From Allacma fusca (lineage: Eukaryota > Arthropoda > Collembola > Symphypleona > Sminthuridae), in the NCBI GenBank assembly GCA_947179485.1, contig OX359249.1, positions 32,102,250 through 32,166,249 of the forward strand: a stretch of 64,000 nt of DNA. The letters are read 5' to 3'. Made by a program: the position numbers and the translations under genes. Position 1 is the first letter of the stretch. Each line of letters starts with the position of its first letter. The notes under the pieces were generated by a model. The model had not been told where the DNA came from. It searched no databases and saw nothing but the letters and a program-made list of their open reading frames with translations. Shown here one piece after another: positions 38,201 to 53,200 of the stretch.

Positions 38201-41200
38201 AGGAGGTTGACACTCGGAAGGTATTACGGTAGGTTCAGTTGATTCGTTATGCAAAGTGAAGTGCAAGCACGAAGTTTCCGTATGAAGCCAAGTTGTTTCA
38301 GTTTTTCCTTGAACTTATAACATCACTCGTTTTTCTTTGTCACAGACACGTATGGTAAAACAGTGACACTAACTTTCTCTGCATCTCCATGCTAGTTCTC
38401 GTTAGATGTAATTTCCATGAAATATTTCCCATCCGTCAGATTTTTTAAGTTTAAATCCCCCATGAGCATGAAGGACCAACTCGAACAAATGTATTTCACA
38501 TTTTTGCTCAAGTGTATATCTATGTATCTTCCTTTTTCCCCCCTTGTACTGGATTTCATATTTTTCCGAGAGTGCAGGATATTATTTTTCCAGGTCCACA
38601 TAGTTATTACATACACTGGAGCATCACAAAACATCCAGAAAATCCCATGACTGGTGCTCAGTGCTCACACCTATTCACTTTCCGAGCACAGGCCTGTGTG
38701 TGTAGTTTCTTTTTCTTGTGTATTTTTTTTGGGGGGGGATCTTATCTTTCCTTTACAAATATTTTCCGCTTTCCAAAAAGAACAAATAAAATGACTCCAG
38801 GAGGTTGTAAAACACCCCTGTGCTGTACTTGGTACACACACGCTTGTACAGATAGGACCAAAGTTTATGACTGGTAGAAACAAAATCGCCACTGTGTTTG
38901 AGTATGGGATGAGATTGCAGGTACTATGTACAGGGCTGTTTTCACAGCGCTATTACTGTGATAAAAAAGTATAATATAGCAAAAAAGAATTAAACGATCG
39001 AGGAAAATCTAGAATTCCTGCTGAGGTCTGTTTTTCCTTCCTTACCTAGCACCACTTGAATTATCCCCGTACATACAGTGCCCCATGTACATCCCCACTT
39101 TCACGTGGATTGAATTGAGCTAAAAGTATGGGGTTTATTTCTACCAATAAAACTTAGGCGAGAAAAGAAATGGAATCAACTTTTACCTTGATTATTTCCC
39201 GGGGCTTTTAACGAGATCGCTCTTGCTAGGGTGTGGGTGTTGACAAGGCAAGAATTAAATAGATGAATTTATTGCCAGCATTGCATCGGCTTGTGGCTTT
39301 AGCAAAACAAAGTTTCGAGATCCAAATCACTCAAGGCGTTACTTTAATTCTAACGTATAGTTCACAGGAAGGATATGCATATCATAACCTACTCATCTAC
39401 GCTAAATCACAACTAGATTTGTTTCTCCTGTCAGTGCAGTGGAGGATAGGCTTCCCCACAAAAGTCTTTGGTTCAGAAAGATTAGAGTCTCACTCCTAGT
39501 GTTTATGAAAATATGACGGTGATTAGCAAGTCATTCAGGATTTTTGCAAAGAAAAATATATAAAATGAGATGTGGGTTAGACATCGCTCTGGAATTAGGT
39601 GGCATGGTAAGTTGCCAAACTGTGCTCAGATGTCATGATCGTTGTCAAATCAAAATAAATGATTCAGCACACTGAAGTGAATTTAATGAGCAATCTGATG
39701 AGCTGATTCAGTGTCGCATTTTGTCTGGGACAGAGCTCGAAGACGACACGAGTGTCAACAATGACAGTTTTGCGTAAGCAGAAGCTCAACATGATGGATT
39801 TGTTTGGGTCAAAAACCTTCATTAGAATCCATGCCATCACATTATTTAGATGTTTCTTTCCATTTAACTCCTACACAGTGTCCCGACGCATTGTACTATT
39901 TCCTTGTCATTGTACACACCTAAGCCATAGTAGTTCTCTAGTACGCTTAATGACACAGCCATTCATATATACTGATAAAAAAAACCCTTGTAGGAAGGCT
40001 ACCTATAAAAAGGCGAGGAACTTTTTTTTTTACACTTCTGCAGATCGTTTGTATGTTACAAAAGGGAATTGGTTCCTTCCGATCAAGGTAGCTCTCCGAA
40101 GTTAAAATATGACAGATTCTATTCTGAGGAGCATACTTTGAAAAATTTTATGAAGCCAATTGTTGAAGCACCTCACATGTCTGTAACCGTATAATGTACT
40201 TGGATTGATATCAGTCCTGATTGTGAATCATTCATGATTTTTCTATTGGTAACGACAACGTGTAGGTCCAAAGTTATGGAGGCCATACGATGTGGACAAA
40301 TTCCTTACAAGTTTCCTTTCCTCTGAAGCTTCTTTTCATTCTTTGACTGTGGTTCAACTTTTCGTTTCGGGAGACCGACCATACCGTCGTAGGAACTCAA
40401 GTGAAAAAGGGATAGGAGCGGTACATAATACTCCTACTTTTCTCCTAACTTTGCCAAAAAATATCGATTGAGAGTCATGCGAGCTTCCATCTTGAATAAT
40501 GATGCAAGTGAGAAAGGGAGTCAGTCCATGTAAACATGTGGCTGGTTACTCTGGAAATTAGTTTCTCACTTTGCTCCTACCTTCCATAGAACCTCCTTAC
40601 GGATTAGAAAAATACGCACGTAGAGCCCTTGTTAATGATCCCTTGTCTAACGTGAGATCTCGTTTAGATTGACTACTTCAATTGTCCTAAATGAGAAGTT
40701 CAAAAATGCGCTTGTTAAAGCAATTAGTCAAGTCCCTGCTGAAATACTAATAACATTACGGGTGCACTCTAGTGATTTATACTTTTCCTTGCTCCCTCGG
40801 TCCCATCTATAGCCTGTAACATTAGACATTGTTTCCCCTTCCAGGAAACCCCAAGTTCCCGCTGCTAATGTACCCCTGTTGGCAATTGCCAAATGTTCTA
40901 GTTTTTCGCCTGCAAAAAAAAAATTCAACATTACTTTAGCTTCATGTTTCCCTCCGGCTCGGGCAATACTCAAAAGCAATCCTATGCGGCATATCCAACT
41001 GCCAAAATCACATCGTATCACAAACAAATCCTGAGAATTTTGTCGCCCTGTAATTTTCACTGGGGTATATATATTTTCCCCAAAAATTGAATATCCGGAC
41101 AAGAAATTTCCATAAAACTCATATTCGTTTTTTATTTTTCATGTTCTGGAGAAAATCTAGTTCCGTGGGTTTATTCAAATCCATCCAAGAGAAATATCTA

Positions 41201-44200
41201 CTTTGAGAGGATTCAAAATGCATTTTACGAAAGGATCCATTTCGAGTGAATGTCAGTCAGTCAAGGCTTTATTGATGGAAAAAATCTGATTGCTAAGATT
41301 ACAATTTGGAATTATGCTAAATTCTCGCAAGTCATACTTGTGCTGTAATAGTTTCAGAGATGTTCTACACATCTCTTCACCAACAACGGTGATTCATGTT
41401 ACAGAAGACTGAGTGCTAGGAAGTTGCCTCATTTGTACTCCTGTGTGTGTGTGTGTTACATTACATACATACATGTCTGTAGAAAGGAATGTCTTCTGTT
41501 TACATTAAAGTTTTGAGCCTGTCGTCGAGAATGCAGGGAGAGTAACTTTTGAAACTTCTCCTCCCAACATTCTATCAATGACTTGTTCTTGTAGATAAAG
41601 TTGGATTTTGTCTGTAAATTGTCATTCTAGTGATTTTTCCTACAAAATCGATCCCTTCTTGAGCCCACGTTACCCTGCATTTGATGGCATCTGTGACTTT
41701 AACATTTTCACTTTCCAACTTCTGGCATTACTACATGCAATTTCTGAAGTTGCTTCAATGTGTGAAGCAGTGAAGCCAGATGGTATTGCTGAGTAAGATT
41801 TTCAAATTAGGGGAGGAATCTTTAATTAAATGTACGTGCAGGTATTTAAGCCGGTCTTGAAGAGGCTTGATTGAAGTTTAGACATTTACAGGGGCTTTAC
41901 CAACAGAACAGAGTGAAAGAGGATATTTCTATATGTAACAACTTCTAGAATTTTAAATAGCTTGAATAGAGTGATTTCCCTTTTCTCTCTCTCTCTCTCG
42001 TTTGGCCAATATTTGTCTTTAGAATTAAATGCTAATGACGGAATGTATTTGCTCACTCCTCCATGACAGGAGAGGATTCACAGTTCAATTATTCAATTGC
42101 ATACAAATTGTACGTACTCACAACAGATTGGAATAGCATAATCGAATAGTAGTTTTTACTAGCTCTTCATGATCCAATCATTAGGATGTATTTGTATGGA
42201 AGAGGTTTTAATCTCGGAAATTCCCTTTGTTTTAGTAATCAAATCTACATATATACTAACATCACGGAGGGGGTTCATGCATGCTCACATGAAGTACAGA
42301 GATGGCATTAATAGATACAAATGAAGTAATATTCAAATGAAAATCCCCTAAATTGTTGGATGTTACAGGGGCTGTTGAGAGTGTTGCATTTAGAGGGAGA
42401 ATGGCTACAAATTATTATGAATTGTCAGAGGACAACTAGACATCATGGGCGTGCATATAATTTCCGTACATGAGAGCACACTTAGCGAGGAAGTTAATTT
42501 GAGAAATTTCTAAGGAACTGGAACTTTTCCAGGAGTAAATTAAAAAAAGTACGGAAACGGAATACGAGCGCATTTCCATCAACTAATACATATAATTACA
42601 TGCATACACATATGACGAGGAGCTGGCTCAAATTTTGTTAACTACTGTCGTATCACCATTTAAACTTGATTATGCAAGTTAGCATTACTATATGGGAATA
42701 CAAAAGAGTCCCAATACAATTTACACGCTCCTCCAATTCATACGTTATTTACCTAAAGAACATTATTCGAGACTTACGTACACACGCCTAGTTGATTTTT
42801 TCATTGCTAGTTTTACAATGGTTCTTAAGGGAGCTTTATCGAATCTTTATATTTTCCCCTCGCTCTTAGTTTCACTCCACTTGGAATAAATCATGGAGGG
42901 CTTTTTATTTCTGCTACTAAAAACTTATGGGAGCTTAAAGGGGCGGAAGGGCATATGAGAAGTTGCTGGAAATAAGGAGGACTGACCTAAGCATAAAAGT
43001 ATCCATATGGTTGAACATTTTGAACAAGATTGGACGCTAAAAAAATGATGTGAATTCAGTAGGGAAATATTTGGAAATGTTCAAAATACCTTCTTGTTCA
43101 TGACGGGAGAATGTATACTGGTATAGGCACTTGTAAGTGAGTATGAATCTTAGCAGATGCTGCTCCGACCACTCATGAATAGGTCTGTGTATACGTGTCA
43201 AGTATCTACAGATTCCTATAGAATTACCCAGACATACATACATAGCTCACATATACAGTAACAAGTCATACTTGCTTGGGAGCATCTTAATACTTAATGC
43301 ATAGTATGAAGTAAGTGCACTTGACGCTCATTTGCTCGAAACAAATTACATTAAACGTTGAAGGCTCTTGTGGGCCTTGGAAAAAAAATATGATAGAAAT
43401 GGAAATAAAATTTCCTAATTGTTCAGAATATATATACTTGATCTTAATGAAAATACTTATGTCTTGTCGGAAATTTAGGATGGAAGTGAGTGAGGGAATA
43501 GTGAGCCTTCGCAATAAAGCAATTGACAATAAGTGGAGCAAAAGTAATGCAACGTGACTCAAACGATAAGTGTGTTCAATATTACTCTGCGTGCTAGTAG
43601 CCTAAATTGATCGTGTCTCTTGAATTCTTCAGTAGATTCCGTCTGAATGCAAATTGCACTTTAACTCATTCCTCCACAGCGCTCAAGAGTTTATAAATGA
43701 CAGCTGGTCATTCTTTCACATAATGATAATGAATGCATCCATAAGGTATAAATATATATAGATATATACACACACACACAAACACAGGTGTACAAACACA
43801 AATATTTTTCCTAGTCAACTACAACCACAGTCTCTCCATCCTTCCCATGCCGTACCATTTGTCATACGTGGAAGGAATTTATGTTGGAAAATTCGCCATG
43901 TACAGTAATTCCTATGAGCATGCATATAGACACTTAATGTCTCCTATAAATAAATATCTATGAATAATATAAATTCAATCGAGCTTTCTAGGATATGCAT
44001 ATGCTATGCAAAGTATAGTGAAAGTTTTTGAGGCTCAAAAGAGATTTGAGCCAAGCTTGTGTATGTAATTATATATGTATGTGTGTAGGCTGCGCAAAAG
44101 TTCAAGGGAAACGATTTCGCTTAAATTATATTTCACACAAATAAAAGCAAAAATATTCAAAAACAATAACCCTGTGCATGCAATACATGTATATCTTTGT

Positions 44201-47200
44201 ACCGCATGATATGTACTTAACGTGAGACTATACACAAGTGACGGCAAGTCGCAAACCCATTCTAAAATACCATACAGCCAGCATAAATAAATAGTATAGC
44301 ATATGTTTTAAATCCAGCTGCCAGTAAAATCTAATAACAAGAGATTCTTACAGCAAGTAAATGTCATATGAAGGGAAAAAAATTACTTTCATTTCTCCTT
44401 CTATTATATCCTCTGTAGTTCCTACACCATACCGGTACATTTCTTGGTCCAAAAGTCGTGATTATCTGTACCATTTTTCAAATAAAAATTAATGGATGTT
44501 TTACTCCCAGCAGAGTTTCGAAATCATTTGGTAACCTTTGCAATAAGGAGTTTATCTAGTTCTGCATTGTCAAATGCCTATGAATGAAGGGTGTAGTTAT
44601 AGAATTTTTTTTCCAACCACTCATAATATAATAAGTAATTTGAGTGTTTTCAGACCTAAATATCCAAGCTACTCCAAAAGCATGTCCAATGAGACTCCGT
44701 GGAGGGATGCAGATATGAGGCATACTCTCAAGGGACAGATGGAAAATTGCAAACCTTTCACAAATTTACTTGATAATTCTCATTCAATTGGAGGAACAAA
44801 GATTTGAGAGCTTTTGTTTTCTTTGGGAATGAGTCTCAATTGAGTAATTATCTTTTATTTAAATGTACAATTTAGAAGATGCTCTGTACAGATTACTCCC
44901 ATATCTAGATAGGTTTTTGATTTCCCAGACTCCTTTGCTATTCTAATTGGACTGACGTGGGGACATGTCCAAATAGGAACAGTACTGTACGCGGCCTGTA
45001 AAAATTGGTCTGTTGTTGGTTTGTTGCTTTTGTTTTCAACTTGGGTTGTCTATCTTCCGTGGCAGTAGTAGTAGTAGTATTATGCCTCCAAAAAAAATTA
45101 CAATTACATTTTATGTGTAACAATTTATTTACCAAACTCACGCTAAAGCAAAAAAAAAAAAAAAGTAGGCACCAAATCCTTTGGCACTTTGTGTGTAACA
45201 AGTATCGCTTTTACGAGCGTTTGTAGGCACACACATATGTATGCCTGAATTGACGGAGAGATTGGACGAGTGCTATATTTCGAATCCTTTCACTTACCAA
45301 GTCTCTGTGTAGACACCATTCAATGTGATTTACATGAATGAGTTCTAATTAAGTTGGCATATTTGCCGGGAGTATTTATGCTCCTGCTCTCCTCATACAT
45401 ATGTACTTGAGCTCTCATGCCTCAAGCGACAGAATGCTACCCATTAACTCCTTCACACACGCATTGTTTCCAACGATTCCTCCTGTAATGAAACTGAGGC
45501 ACAGAGGGAGAAGATAACAGTCTCCGAGCTAGAGAATTTTTTCCTTGTAACTTGTAACGCAGTAGTTGTAACTTTGATCTTGAGTGTATGCACACACACA
45601 CACACACACACACAGGAGGGACATTCATGTTCTACGCACATTTCCGGCTCATCCCAAGCTACTCCTCGATGACTTATTACAAGTGTGAGACATTCCCAGG
45701 GGATAGGGAGAAGGTTGATGATGGTTGATTTGCTTGAGGAGTTGTCGTCATATAGTGGGATTTTACCGGAAAATAGTCAACTTTTGAATCAGTCAAGCTC
45801 CCAGAGATATCTGCAGTTAAATGTTTATGTGCACGCATATATTGTGCGAATTTCCAACTGGGCTTTATTTAATTAGCTGATTTGCATTTACATACACGAC
45901 CGAGTCCACGGTGGAATTGGATGTGATGGGTTCTAATTAGCATTTTGTAGGCACTTGAGTAAAACGGGATTTCACATTTCCTCCACTTTACAAATTCCAC
46001 ATCAAACCATCCACGATAAAAAAGTTTCGAACAGATGACTGGCTGGGTTTTCTACCACAACGCAACTTTGCCCAAGCTTACAATTACAACTGTCAGATCA
46101 ATGAGCCTCTTCCTTACCTCACTGCTCCGACTGAGGATTGGTATGCATTGGAGCTTTGCAGCTTCTCACTCATTACACGTTGCCCTTGGTAAACACCAAG
46201 GAACATCTTCGTGAGTCGTGAGCTACGTATTTAGTATCCTGTGTGTGTATGTTTGACAGTCGATGTTATCACATTAATCTGAAGCGATTTCACCACCCAG
46301 CTTATCCCGACTATACTAGCAATAATAATTATTATGGCTAAGGGAGGCTGTATTATTATAATTGTGTACCAGTGATTATACTTAATTATAGAAATAAAAA
46401 CTTTTTCTCATGAGGCACTACTGTAACGGTTAACGGTTCATGTATGTGCTGGGGGCGAGATGAGAATGAGAGTCAGGCGTGTTTTTATTCCCTTCAGTAA
46501 CATACTGTACACTCATGTAGTGATTACTATTGAGGAAGGGGAAAAAACCTTTATTGTAATTACAACTGTGATACTGTCAACACGTAAGACCTTTTAGTAT
46601 ATGACGACGTGAGTGGAGGAGCAGGTGCATGCTTGGATATTTACATAAAACAAGTTGGTCATGCTGTCATTAAACCCTACGTATGTGCGTATATCTGTAT
46701 GTATGTGTCATGTTCTATATTAATCCCAGCCGAGTCCCTTCACCACGTTGGGGCTTAACTCCCAAAGATGATTCCGTCAATGTTTCCCTTTTGTGTAAGA
46801 AAATTGTTTAGTAAATAATGATTATCTCGTACTTTATCATAAACTTCGGGCAAATTTCAAAGCAAGCTAGCCCTATGGTCTTGCCAATCTACTGAGCATA
46901 GTAAACAAGCAAATTCTGTTCGTGCGGCAAAGCTCAACAGTGCTTTGTTGAAATTACTTTGTGATAACAAGGTGAGGAATAAATGAGAACCCTTTCATGT
47001 ACTTTTTGCATGCACCTCAACTCATTTTCTCCAATCATCTGCTCTTTGGTGGGTAGCCGACGTGGAGTAAAGTTCCTCAATGAGATATCGAAGTCCTGTA
47101 CGCATCAATACCCGATTTGAAATTACTTTTTCTATTAATGACTATGCTCCGTACATGTGGAGTTGGCGGATGGAAAAGATAAACAAATAAAGCGGCACAT

Positions 47201-50200
47201 CTTGTTGATGTACTGATTAATTTTTTTTTGTTTCCGACGAGTGGAGAGTAAACTCCAGCGCTTAAGCAAACGATCAAGGAAGGGATTTTAGATGCAATTT
47301 CCCAAGTTAATATTCTCCGTTTATTACTCATATACAGAGTAATTACATTTATGTTTTTATATTAAAATGTAATTGTCTTATAAGACATCCACGACTTCAA
47401 TCACGTCTAAGTGCTATAAAGGAAATGGCTGTATTGTAGCCATCTAAGTTTTTATACTTGGGAAATTAACTAATTAAGCTTCATCCTTAGCCTACTTTGG
47501 ACACGTAAGTGGACAAGGATGATTAATTTCATATTTCTTGTATTATTTTGTGAAATGAACAAAAATTAATGATAATCAACGTCAGGAGAGTGTGGCCTTT
47601 TCACCAAAAGTAAATGTTCGAGTAGGTAATTTACAAGAAATAGCCAGTGAAGGTTTTCATTTTTGTGGGAATTAAACGAGGCAATTAATAAATCAATATA
47701 TTGTTGCCGGAAGATAGTAATAAAAAAATATTCTTATTTACTAGTATCCGTGTTATTTACAACCCTCTGTTTGATCAGTTCACATCAAAAGATGAGCAAT
47801 AATTAGTTTTGTGATATGTACAAGAAGCAACGTGACAGCGCTCAGGGGGAAAAAACCATGCATGTTAGTTTACAGTTTCGTGAGTGAAAAAATTGCAGTT
47901 GGATTTATTTTTTTTTCCGCTAATACAAACAACTCTGTGGGTTAGGTTCATCCCAGAGTCACTTGAGCTTTGAACTATTCATGAGAAACAAGAACTCGCA
48001 CCCGCAAGTTATACAGTGAGAAAATATTCTTTATGAGAATACAATCTAACAGGTTTCTTAATTGGAGGCGGCGGAACAGAGTAAGTTTTTCTGTTTCCTC
48101 AGATGCTGTGAGGTGTCATGGCTTTTTATGAACTTGTTCTTTAATTTCACGGACAGGCCGGCTGGGCTGAGCAGGAACCAAGAACAGTTACTTTGGGTAC
48201 CACGACCAGCCCTGGTAAACTTAATTATATGTACCATATATGTACAGTACTGCAGTATTTGCAAATACAATGGAGGTATCATGCAAGTCCAAGTATTTCA
48301 AGAGTAAGTGACGGAATTAGCATCTCAAAAGACTGTATTTTTCTTTTTTTCTCTCAACCTTCGCCGCAGACACAGCAGACGTCTTTTAGTACATGAGTTG
48401 GTTGTCCCGAGCAATAAAATTCCTTGCGTAGTAAATCTTTGTAGTCAAATTAATAAAAGAATTAAGACTGTGAACTGATCTAGTTTCATTGAAACTTTTT
48501 TTATTTTTTGCGAAGGCCATCCTTCCAACTTTAAGCCTTTAACCACTGCCATAGAGTTAAATACCTAATAATTATGATTGGCTCGTGTGCAATAGTTTTG
48601 ATAACTGAATTTCCATAGTGGACCTGCACTTTCACAACAAACTGACTACATGTACACATGGACACATAAAAACTAACCTCAACTTTCTTAATTTAACTAC
48701 TTGCCAACTTTAAGTAGCATTCATAAAAGGGACCTCAGAATTCCCGCTATTCAAATCAAAGGAGTAAATTCAATATCAGTTGCATTTATTGGAAGCACTA
48801 ATTCCGGTTAGTAACACCCAAAGTTCAATCTGAAATTACAGTTCTCTTGATAGCCCAGCGGTTATAGAGCAGTGATAGTAGCAAATTGCAGGCATTCCAC
48901 AGGGGCACAAGTGGCAATAAATGATTTTATGAGTATAATAATTTATGTATGCATTGAATTATGACTTTATTGCATGCGATCGGGTGGAGATAACAAATAT
49001 AGTCACAGAATATGAGAAAGTCTTGAAGAGACAATGATCACCTCATTACTGCAAACAGTTTCTTGTAATTTCCCTAATATACCGGGTGGCCGTAGTTCAT
49101 TTATGCGAGAAGCAGTAGCAGCGGGAAGAACCCGTAGTAGTAGTAGTAATAGTCCTAATTCTTTTTATGCCTTTTCTTCAAATTTGCCACTACAGTATTG
49201 GAGAATCCAAATGAAGCAGTGTGCGAATAATGGGGATTTCATGAACGTAGGTTAAATCTTGCATTATTGAAGATAACTTTTTCACAATAAAATTTCCATA
49301 AAAATTTTAGCAGAATCAAGCCAAAGTAGATCTATACACTGCATGACTCACACAACAGCGTTGGGGCAACTAGTCATGGTCGTGGAGTCATGATGATAAA
49401 CCACGAAGTAAATATAATAAAATAATGTTATCTGCCCTATCTGTCAATATTTTTTATAGATTGCATCGAATCAAGTTTTCCAAGCTTTACGTCCCAGAGT
49501 CATTGTCTGGCTCGTATAACTACGGAATGTCGCCGTAAAAATCGATCCTAATTTCAAACCATATAATTTAACTTTTCGATTAAATATTGACTTGATATGT
49601 TATACGATTTAAGAAAAATAGGTTGTAAAACGGATCAACTTTCTGCTCTTGCTGTGAAGTAACTTTAAAAAGCATGCCCGTATATTGAACTGTAATATTT
49701 TTGATATCAATGGGAGACGGAAGATGCAACTCATAGAAAGGATTTATGTGTCTCTTGGTACGAGGGTCTTGCATAGGTGCTTTTGGCATCGTATCCTAAA
49801 GGAAATTGAAAATAGTTGAACAACCTACAGGATATGGTGCTCAAATATAAAGAAAAAGTTGCTTTCAAAAAGTTGTTGAATTGAGACTCGTTGAAAAAAA
49901 AACGATTTCATTTCATTAATCACCCAGTAAAAAGTACCACTCAATGAATTTTGCATGTGCTCACAATTGTAACCTTTGCATGGAATAGTCCCTTCCTCCA
50001 TACTTTTCTATATACTTACGGAGAGAACACACTCTTCCCATGCCAAAGAACAAGGATACAATATATTGGGCACAACATCCTACATAGTAATAACATTTAA
50101 ATATACTTTCAAACCAAAACTTTTCCCAAAGAGGATGTTATTAGGAGATATTTGATTATAGTAATATCTACAGCATGTAAAAAAAAACCCAAATAGAAAT

Positions 50201-53200
50201 CAATATTATGTCAAATAATTTTATGAATGATTAATACAATGCCAACATGTAAATTTAAAGAAACTTTATTTCTATTTCAGCCAATGGAACTCCAACGGTG
50301 AGCCTGAGTGGTGCGGGGAATTTATTCCGGGGTAAATACATTGGACGCCTGGCAAAACGAGAGCATAAAGTCAGCGGGGAAGTGTACGCAGTTGATGCAA
50401 GAACTATTCATATTCGTGGATTTAATTATGACGGAGCTGGCCCAGGTAGAAAATCAATATTTATTCAAGTGAAAAAATAACCAACCATTCCCTAAACACT
50501 TTGCCTTGTAGTCATGCCACAGAGTATTAAAGATCCTGTAATATTGCCCATATACATACATACAAGATAGGGATCCTGTCCTTACAAAGGAAAACTTCAA
50601 AGGTAGATACCGTATTTGTAGAAACATGTAAAGGTAACTGAAAAAAAATTATTCTTTTATGAATTTCTACAATCACGCTAGTCAAACTAGCTCCTTCCCC
50701 ATTGGTCAAGACTATCATTTGTTGATATTTCCATCCTCGTTTCAATTTCAAGTGCTCTACAATTAGGAAATAGTTCCAAGTCGATGTTGGAGCTGTAATT
50801 TAGGCACGAAATGAAGGGGGGAAACTCTCCTTGTGCTCATGTTGACTCACTACATTTTAAACTAGATTGAGCAGCTAAGAGCCACACTTGAGCGTACTTT
50901 CTAGGAATCAAAAAGCACGTTTAGCACGAACTGCCAAGCTAAAAGCACATCATTTCAGTTGATTTCACCTTATGACTTTTGATGAGACAGTTGCATGTCA
51001 GTTGAGTCAACCGCTATTTCTACCAATGCAATATTTACATGGATCGAACTGATTTTGAATTACGGGAAAGAAAACAGATATCTGAACGTCATGTGTTGGC
51101 TCATTTTTGGAGTTCAACTCCGATCATGTACAGATATGTAGTACTGTACTGGGGGTGTTTACAAACCGGGGGTTTGACACCGGTGAGCACTCTAATGTTT
51201 AACCCACAAGAGGTTATACAGTTGCTCCAGTTTCTGGTATCCATCACCACTACACTACAAGTCCCAGAGACTCATAATAGGAACTACTTGCTGATTCACT
51301 CTCCTTTGATTTGGATGCCACCTGCTGTATATTTCCTGGCTTAATTAATAACTTCCATTGTATGTATTACAGAGATATTTACATAATCTATACCTCTTTC
51401 ATTATTCAGTTTGGGCTTGTTCAAAAATATATCAAAGTAAATGAAACTTTTATTAGCTGGCGTGTTGTTGAGAGGAGGGTCTGCAATGTATGTGTGTGTA
51501 TATATGTATGTAATTATATATATGTATGCATGTCCGCACTGCATGTTAAATTCCCTTGTTTCAAAGAGCAACAAGAATGAACTTTGGCAGAGAAATTCTT
51601 ACTTTCGGACTTTTGGTGACACATTTACCCAAGCTTTAAGTATTAATAAGATTAGGGATAAAAAGTGACCTTTACGCTTCGAAAGGATAAATTCATGGTG
51701 ACAGGAGTTTCTGGCTCATGTTGGCATGTTTGTCTCCACGATATAAACAGGAGGGCTCTTAATGTGAGTGTACGTCACTCACATATTTATGGTGGTATCA
51801 CTTTTTGCACTCAAAGAGGAGACAGACATGCAACAAGAGCGGGACAATATACATACATCCAGCCCCTCACAAATTGCGTAAGTGGGTCGGATATCTATAG
51901 GAAAACGAATTTATCCCCTAAAAGTTTCATTTACATCCATACGTGAGGAAACCTTGAATGAACTGACCAAAGCGGAGGACATTTATTGTTAGAAGTGCTA
52001 TTCATGGTTTCCTTGAATAAACGCAAAGAGTTTTAGATTGTCTTTAATTATCTGATGGTGTCAGTCCCTAGGAATTGGCTCTGTCGTGGTGAGTGGTTGA
52101 TGTGGGGTGTCGTAAATGGATTGAGATTGACGGAAAAATGCCGTCCATTGTATCCGGCCTGTGTGAGTGTCTTCACAACTATAGCAGAAATTCTAGGGAT
52201 TTTCATGCCGCGTTACCCCGTGGAAAAAGTATTGTCACTCAAGATGGTGCTTGACAGTTGAGGTTTACTACACAACTCTCAATTTTGTTCCGAGGCTAAT
52301 AGCACAGCCTAATGGTAATCGGATACTAAATCGAGTACGTGTTGTTGGTAATTTTGGGAGACAGCCCTACTGTACTGTGCTTGTCAAGATATTTGTCGCT
52401 ATGTAAGTTTATCACAGGGAGATAAGACGTTATGAAACGGAGCCCGCCCTATATGCTTACCTTGCATGCGTGATACATATAAGAGATTGTAGTATTTTCA
52501 GGTCACTTGGAATGCTTAAAGAATAATAATTTCGATTATTCCATTCAGTCAGTTCCCTCCGTTCTGGCACAAAACTGGGCTATTACAGTGGGAACTTGAG
52601 GCATGGAGCATATTTATTTTTAATGTTTAAAATTAACCCCAATGTTCGTGAAAATGTCTCGGAAAGGATTCGGCCCCGTGTCTGTTTGTTTTTAATCTCC
52701 ACAGTACTTTAGCTTCCAGACCATCCAATGGACATTTCCGAACTGGAGTTTGGAAAAGCTGTTTTTATTAAAAATTAAACACTGCAGTATATATGTATCG
52801 CACCTTGAGAGTATAGAAGGTACAGAGTGTTGGTGGATTTTCTAGCGTTATTTCTTCACAGGGATGCTATCACTGGGGCATGCGGAGAGTCTCGTACTAT
52901 TTTCAATAGCATTCGCTAACTGTCTGAAGAAGTTTGGGGAATGGAATGTCATTATTTGCTATCTTCCAGCTGCGGGGAAGTAACTATAGACTCTTATGAT
53001 CAGTTTAAATACTTGAGGAAAGTGTCATCAACTTACTGGATTATGGGGCAGTGTCGGAGATCCCAGGCTAGGACTGAGTTCTCGTGGTTTTGATTGTACC
53101 ATACGACGAGGTGATGTCTGTCTGGTCTCTCTAACTAAACACAAACGCATTTTCTCAGCACACTTATACTTAACCAAGTCTGTTGTCTTAAGTTTTATTT

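Larger units (their letters stand above)
35361..50280 (+). other. Skeletor intron 1 (14.9 kb)
   Basis: Bounded by a GTAATG donor and a TCTATTTCAG acceptor. AT-rich, with several microsatellites listed separately. It contains many short chance reading frames without splice or family support. The only nested coding candidate is the weak minus-strand pair at 49580-50079. No recognisable transposon coding region was seen. Confidence 0.7.

Noticed and set aside
40728..41102. 124-codon minus-strand frame in Skeletor intron 1
   Set aside because: Mixed composition without domain features, promoter or splice support.
50107..50167. Extra in-phase segment upstream of the weak minus-strand candidate
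   Set aside because: Joining it to the next exon would need a 27-bp intron, too short to be spliced.
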